Assembly: GCA_006227965.1 (NCBI GenBank)
Contig: SBFL01000328.1
Span: 1-7,850 of the forward strand
DNA: 7,850 nt
Source of the DNA: Bacteroidota bacterium
GTDB taxonomy: Bacteria; Bacteroidota; Bacteroidia; Flavobacteriales; Flavobacteriaceae
Direction: 5' to 3'
The number at the start of each line of letters is the position of its first letter. Position 1 is the stretch's first letter. The notes beneath the pieces were generated by a model. That model worked only from the letters and a program-made list of their open reading frames with translations, was not told the origin of the DNA and ran no database searches. Shown here piece after piece: positions 7,401 to 7,850 of the stretch. Both the position numbers and the translations under genes were made by a program.

Positions 7401-7664
7401 AAAACCCTTGATATTGGCACCCTGGTGGGCAAGCCCACATTCGGCGCAGTGATTTCCACCGGTGGTTACCGCCTGATGGATGGCTCTTTTGTGAGGATGC
7501 CCTTCAGGGCATGGTATGTAAAGGCCACAGGGGAAAACATGGAGCACGGGCCGGCCGTACCGGATGTAATTGTCGACAATGCCCCGGACAGCAAAGCGAA
7601 GGGAGAAGACCTTCAACTTAAGAAGGCGGTGGAGGTGCTGTTGGATCAGATTGACCGTAAATAA
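4473..7664 (+). CDS. Secreted tricorn-like protease (S41 family) with beta-propeller, PDZ and protease core
   Basis: A 1063-residue exported homologue of tricorn protease, close to the full length of the archaeal enzyme. Residues 1-20 (MRNPSVFLLLFLMAFAANAQ) are a signal peptide, so the bacterial protein works in the periplasm or envelope rather than the cytoplasm. Residues of about 25-530 carry TolB/PD40-type propeller repeats, seen as SPDG-like turns near 33, 73, 162, 316, 412 and 457. A Lys/Glu/Asp-rich linker follows at about 533-568, with one more propeller-like unit near 590-660. The C1 region (about 675-750) holds LNSSHM with Ser738-His739, matching the Ser-His pair of tricorn. A PDZ domain spans about 755-835. 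The C2 core (about 845-1060) has NGGG at 901-904 and NESSYSNAE with the likely nucleophile Ser967. Glu1021 or Glu1024 in ENMEHGP is the likely catalytic Glu. Tricorn enzymes cleave oligopeptides into short products. The gene stands alone on its strand behind a 387-base gap and may have its own promoter. Confidence 0.93.
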   Translation: MRNPSVFLLLFLMAFAANAQTEDLILLRTPALSPDGRQVAFSYQGDIWRMQKDGTDLVRLTIHEAYETNPVWSPDGSQIAFSGGRYGNNDVFIVNADGGVPNRLTHHSAGDMVYSWEKDKLLFTTTRAFRQVERDAEIYQVAPSGGTPERLLDAVGDMPALSPDGRYIAFTRGACRVAREQYEGPADLEIWLYDTQNKAYSQLTDNEVNDYMPRWADNATLTYISAASGRYNLVKQPILQGRKSGEAEAVTQFTEDGVRHFDVVGTQYVFERKTGIYSLQEGGQPKQIQVDLRTDYRFDPSERKTFTNGIDAYVISPNGKYIAMEIRGEVFVKENDKEKKRSVNISNHPYRDQVPQWLNDSTLLFISDRDGNRDIYLARSGDPNKSNLFKTLKVRLERVSDSKGHVMDLQVSPDGKKAAYLLGRGQLVVADINEKGNLSNRKVLLDGWATPSGIAWSPDSRWLAYSLDDLTFNSEIYIHAADNSRRPVNVSMHPKGDYNPYWSAKGDKLAFASTRNSGGDADIWFAWLTKEDYEKTKRDREEGYYFDDEEDEKEDDKKEEKKSKESEPIKIDFERIYDRLEQVTSLPGDEGSALVSDDGEVFFFTASTGLDEGSDLYSIKWDGKDIKQLTKGGARPGGLSFYDKEVYYESKGSLAKVKDDKITGLPHSAVMNIDHARERSQIFEEAWSALNEGFYDPNFHGRDWVALNNKYKPWTLAASTTQDFRYMFNIMLGQLNSSHMGLYGSDPEKTQRESTGRLGIEVKPINGGVEIVHVVPNTPADKIKSKLNPGELITSVNGQPIGADTNFNALFNEESDNQVLLTVRNGKEDREVVIRPSSSISTDLYEEWVGERQRLTELYSGGRLGYIHIRGMNMPSFERFERELMASGLDKEGIVIDVRFNGGGWTTDYLMTVLNVRQHAYTIPRGAAGSLEKENTKFRSYYPFSERLPLTSWTKPSVAMCNESSYSNAEIFSHAFKTLDIGTLVGKPTFGAVISTGGYRLMDGSFVRMPFRAWYVKATGENMEHGPAVPDVIVDNAPDSKAKGEDLQLKKAVEVLLDQIDRK

Positions 7665-7693
7665 CATTCATCCATCCTCTGGATTACGGTAAC

Positions 7694-7709
7694 CCGCTGG
7701 TTTCAGCGG
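7694..7709. terminator. Hairpin between convergent genes, possible bidirectional terminator
   Basis: CCGCTG (7694-7699), loop GTTT, CAGCGG (7704-7709) is a perfect 6-bp GC-rich stem. It lies 29 bases after the tricorn-like stop and just beyond the stop of the converging minus-strand gene, where a shared terminator would be expected. Neither strand has a clear T-run after the stem, so intrinsic termination is not certain. Confidence 0.4.
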
Positions 7710-7715
7710 CGGCCA

Positions 7716-7850
7716 TCAAAGGCTGTAAACCAGCCTGAACGTTATAAACCGGGGCTGGATAAAGGTCTCCGAGATAAAGACAGAGACGTTGTTTGCCCTG
7801 TTTCGGACCTGTGAGTCAATATCGAGGATATTGGTAGCCCTGATCTCGTA
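7716..7850 (-). CDS. C-terminal end of a probable outer-membrane beta-barrel / TonB-dependent receptor (partial)
   Basis: The minus strand is open from the window edge to a TGA at 7718-7716, giving the last 44 codons of a gene whose start lies outside. The residues read YEIRATNILDIDSQVRNRAN, then NVSVFISETFIQPRFITFRL and VYSL. An Asn-Leu-x-Asp turn, a variable loop, IQPRF and a final alternating strand (RFITFRLVYSL) are what is seen at the end of Bacteroidota TonB-dependent receptors and related outer-membrane barrels. The last residue is Leu, whereas an aromatic residue is more usual. The gene converges on the tricorn-like gene with 51 bases between their stops. The barrel assignment rests on a short stretch, and the substrate is unknown. 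Confidence 0.65.
   Translation of the reverse strand, partial: YEIRATNILDIDSQVRNRANNVSVFISETFIQPRFITFRLVYSL

Overview
The window looks like a chromosomal segment from a member of the Bacteroidota, most likely the Flavobacteriia, with roughly balanced G+C judged by eye. Supporting signs are Sec signal peptides ending near a Gln or Ala-Gln, starts without strong Shine-Dalgarno sequences, a secreted bacterial tricorn-type protease, a short lipoprotein with a Phe-rich lipobox, and a C-terminal stretch typical of an outer-membrane beta-barrel. The genus cannot be fixed from the sequence alone.

Layout. At the left edge (1-149, minus strand) is the 5' end of a lipoprotein gene that continues outside the window. 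A gap of about 440 bases (150-591) separates it from a divergent plus-strand cluster: an S10 family serine carboxypeptidase-like protein (592-2094), a serine hydrolase of the beta-lactamase/CubicO (S12) type with a C-terminal beta domain (2148-3704), and a small cupin (3720-4085). The gaps of 53 and 15 bases suggest one transcript. A 387-base gap with several short inverted repeats (4086-4472) follows. Then comes a 1063-residue secreted tricorn-like protease with beta-propeller repeats, a PDZ domain and a tail-specific protease core (4473-7664). At the right edge, convergent on the minus strand (7716-7850), is the C-terminal end of a probable outer-membrane beta-barrel or TonB-dependent receptor. 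A GC-rich hairpin lies between the two convergent genes.

How the genes may work together. Three of the four complete proteins carry export signals and intact serine-hydrolase catalytic motifs. The simplest reading is a periplasmic or envelope peptide-processing neighbourhood: an oligopeptide-cleaving tricorn homologue, a carboxypeptidase-like trimming enzyme, and an S12 enzyme of unknown substrate. The cupin has no signal peptide and is probably cytoplasmic, so it does not fit this picture directly. The functional link is inference from neighbourhood only. I see no CRISPR array, tRNA, rRNA, transposase or prophage gene, and nothing that clearly qualifies as a new defence or mobile system. The least explained parts are the edge lipoprotein and the structured gap at 4086-4472.
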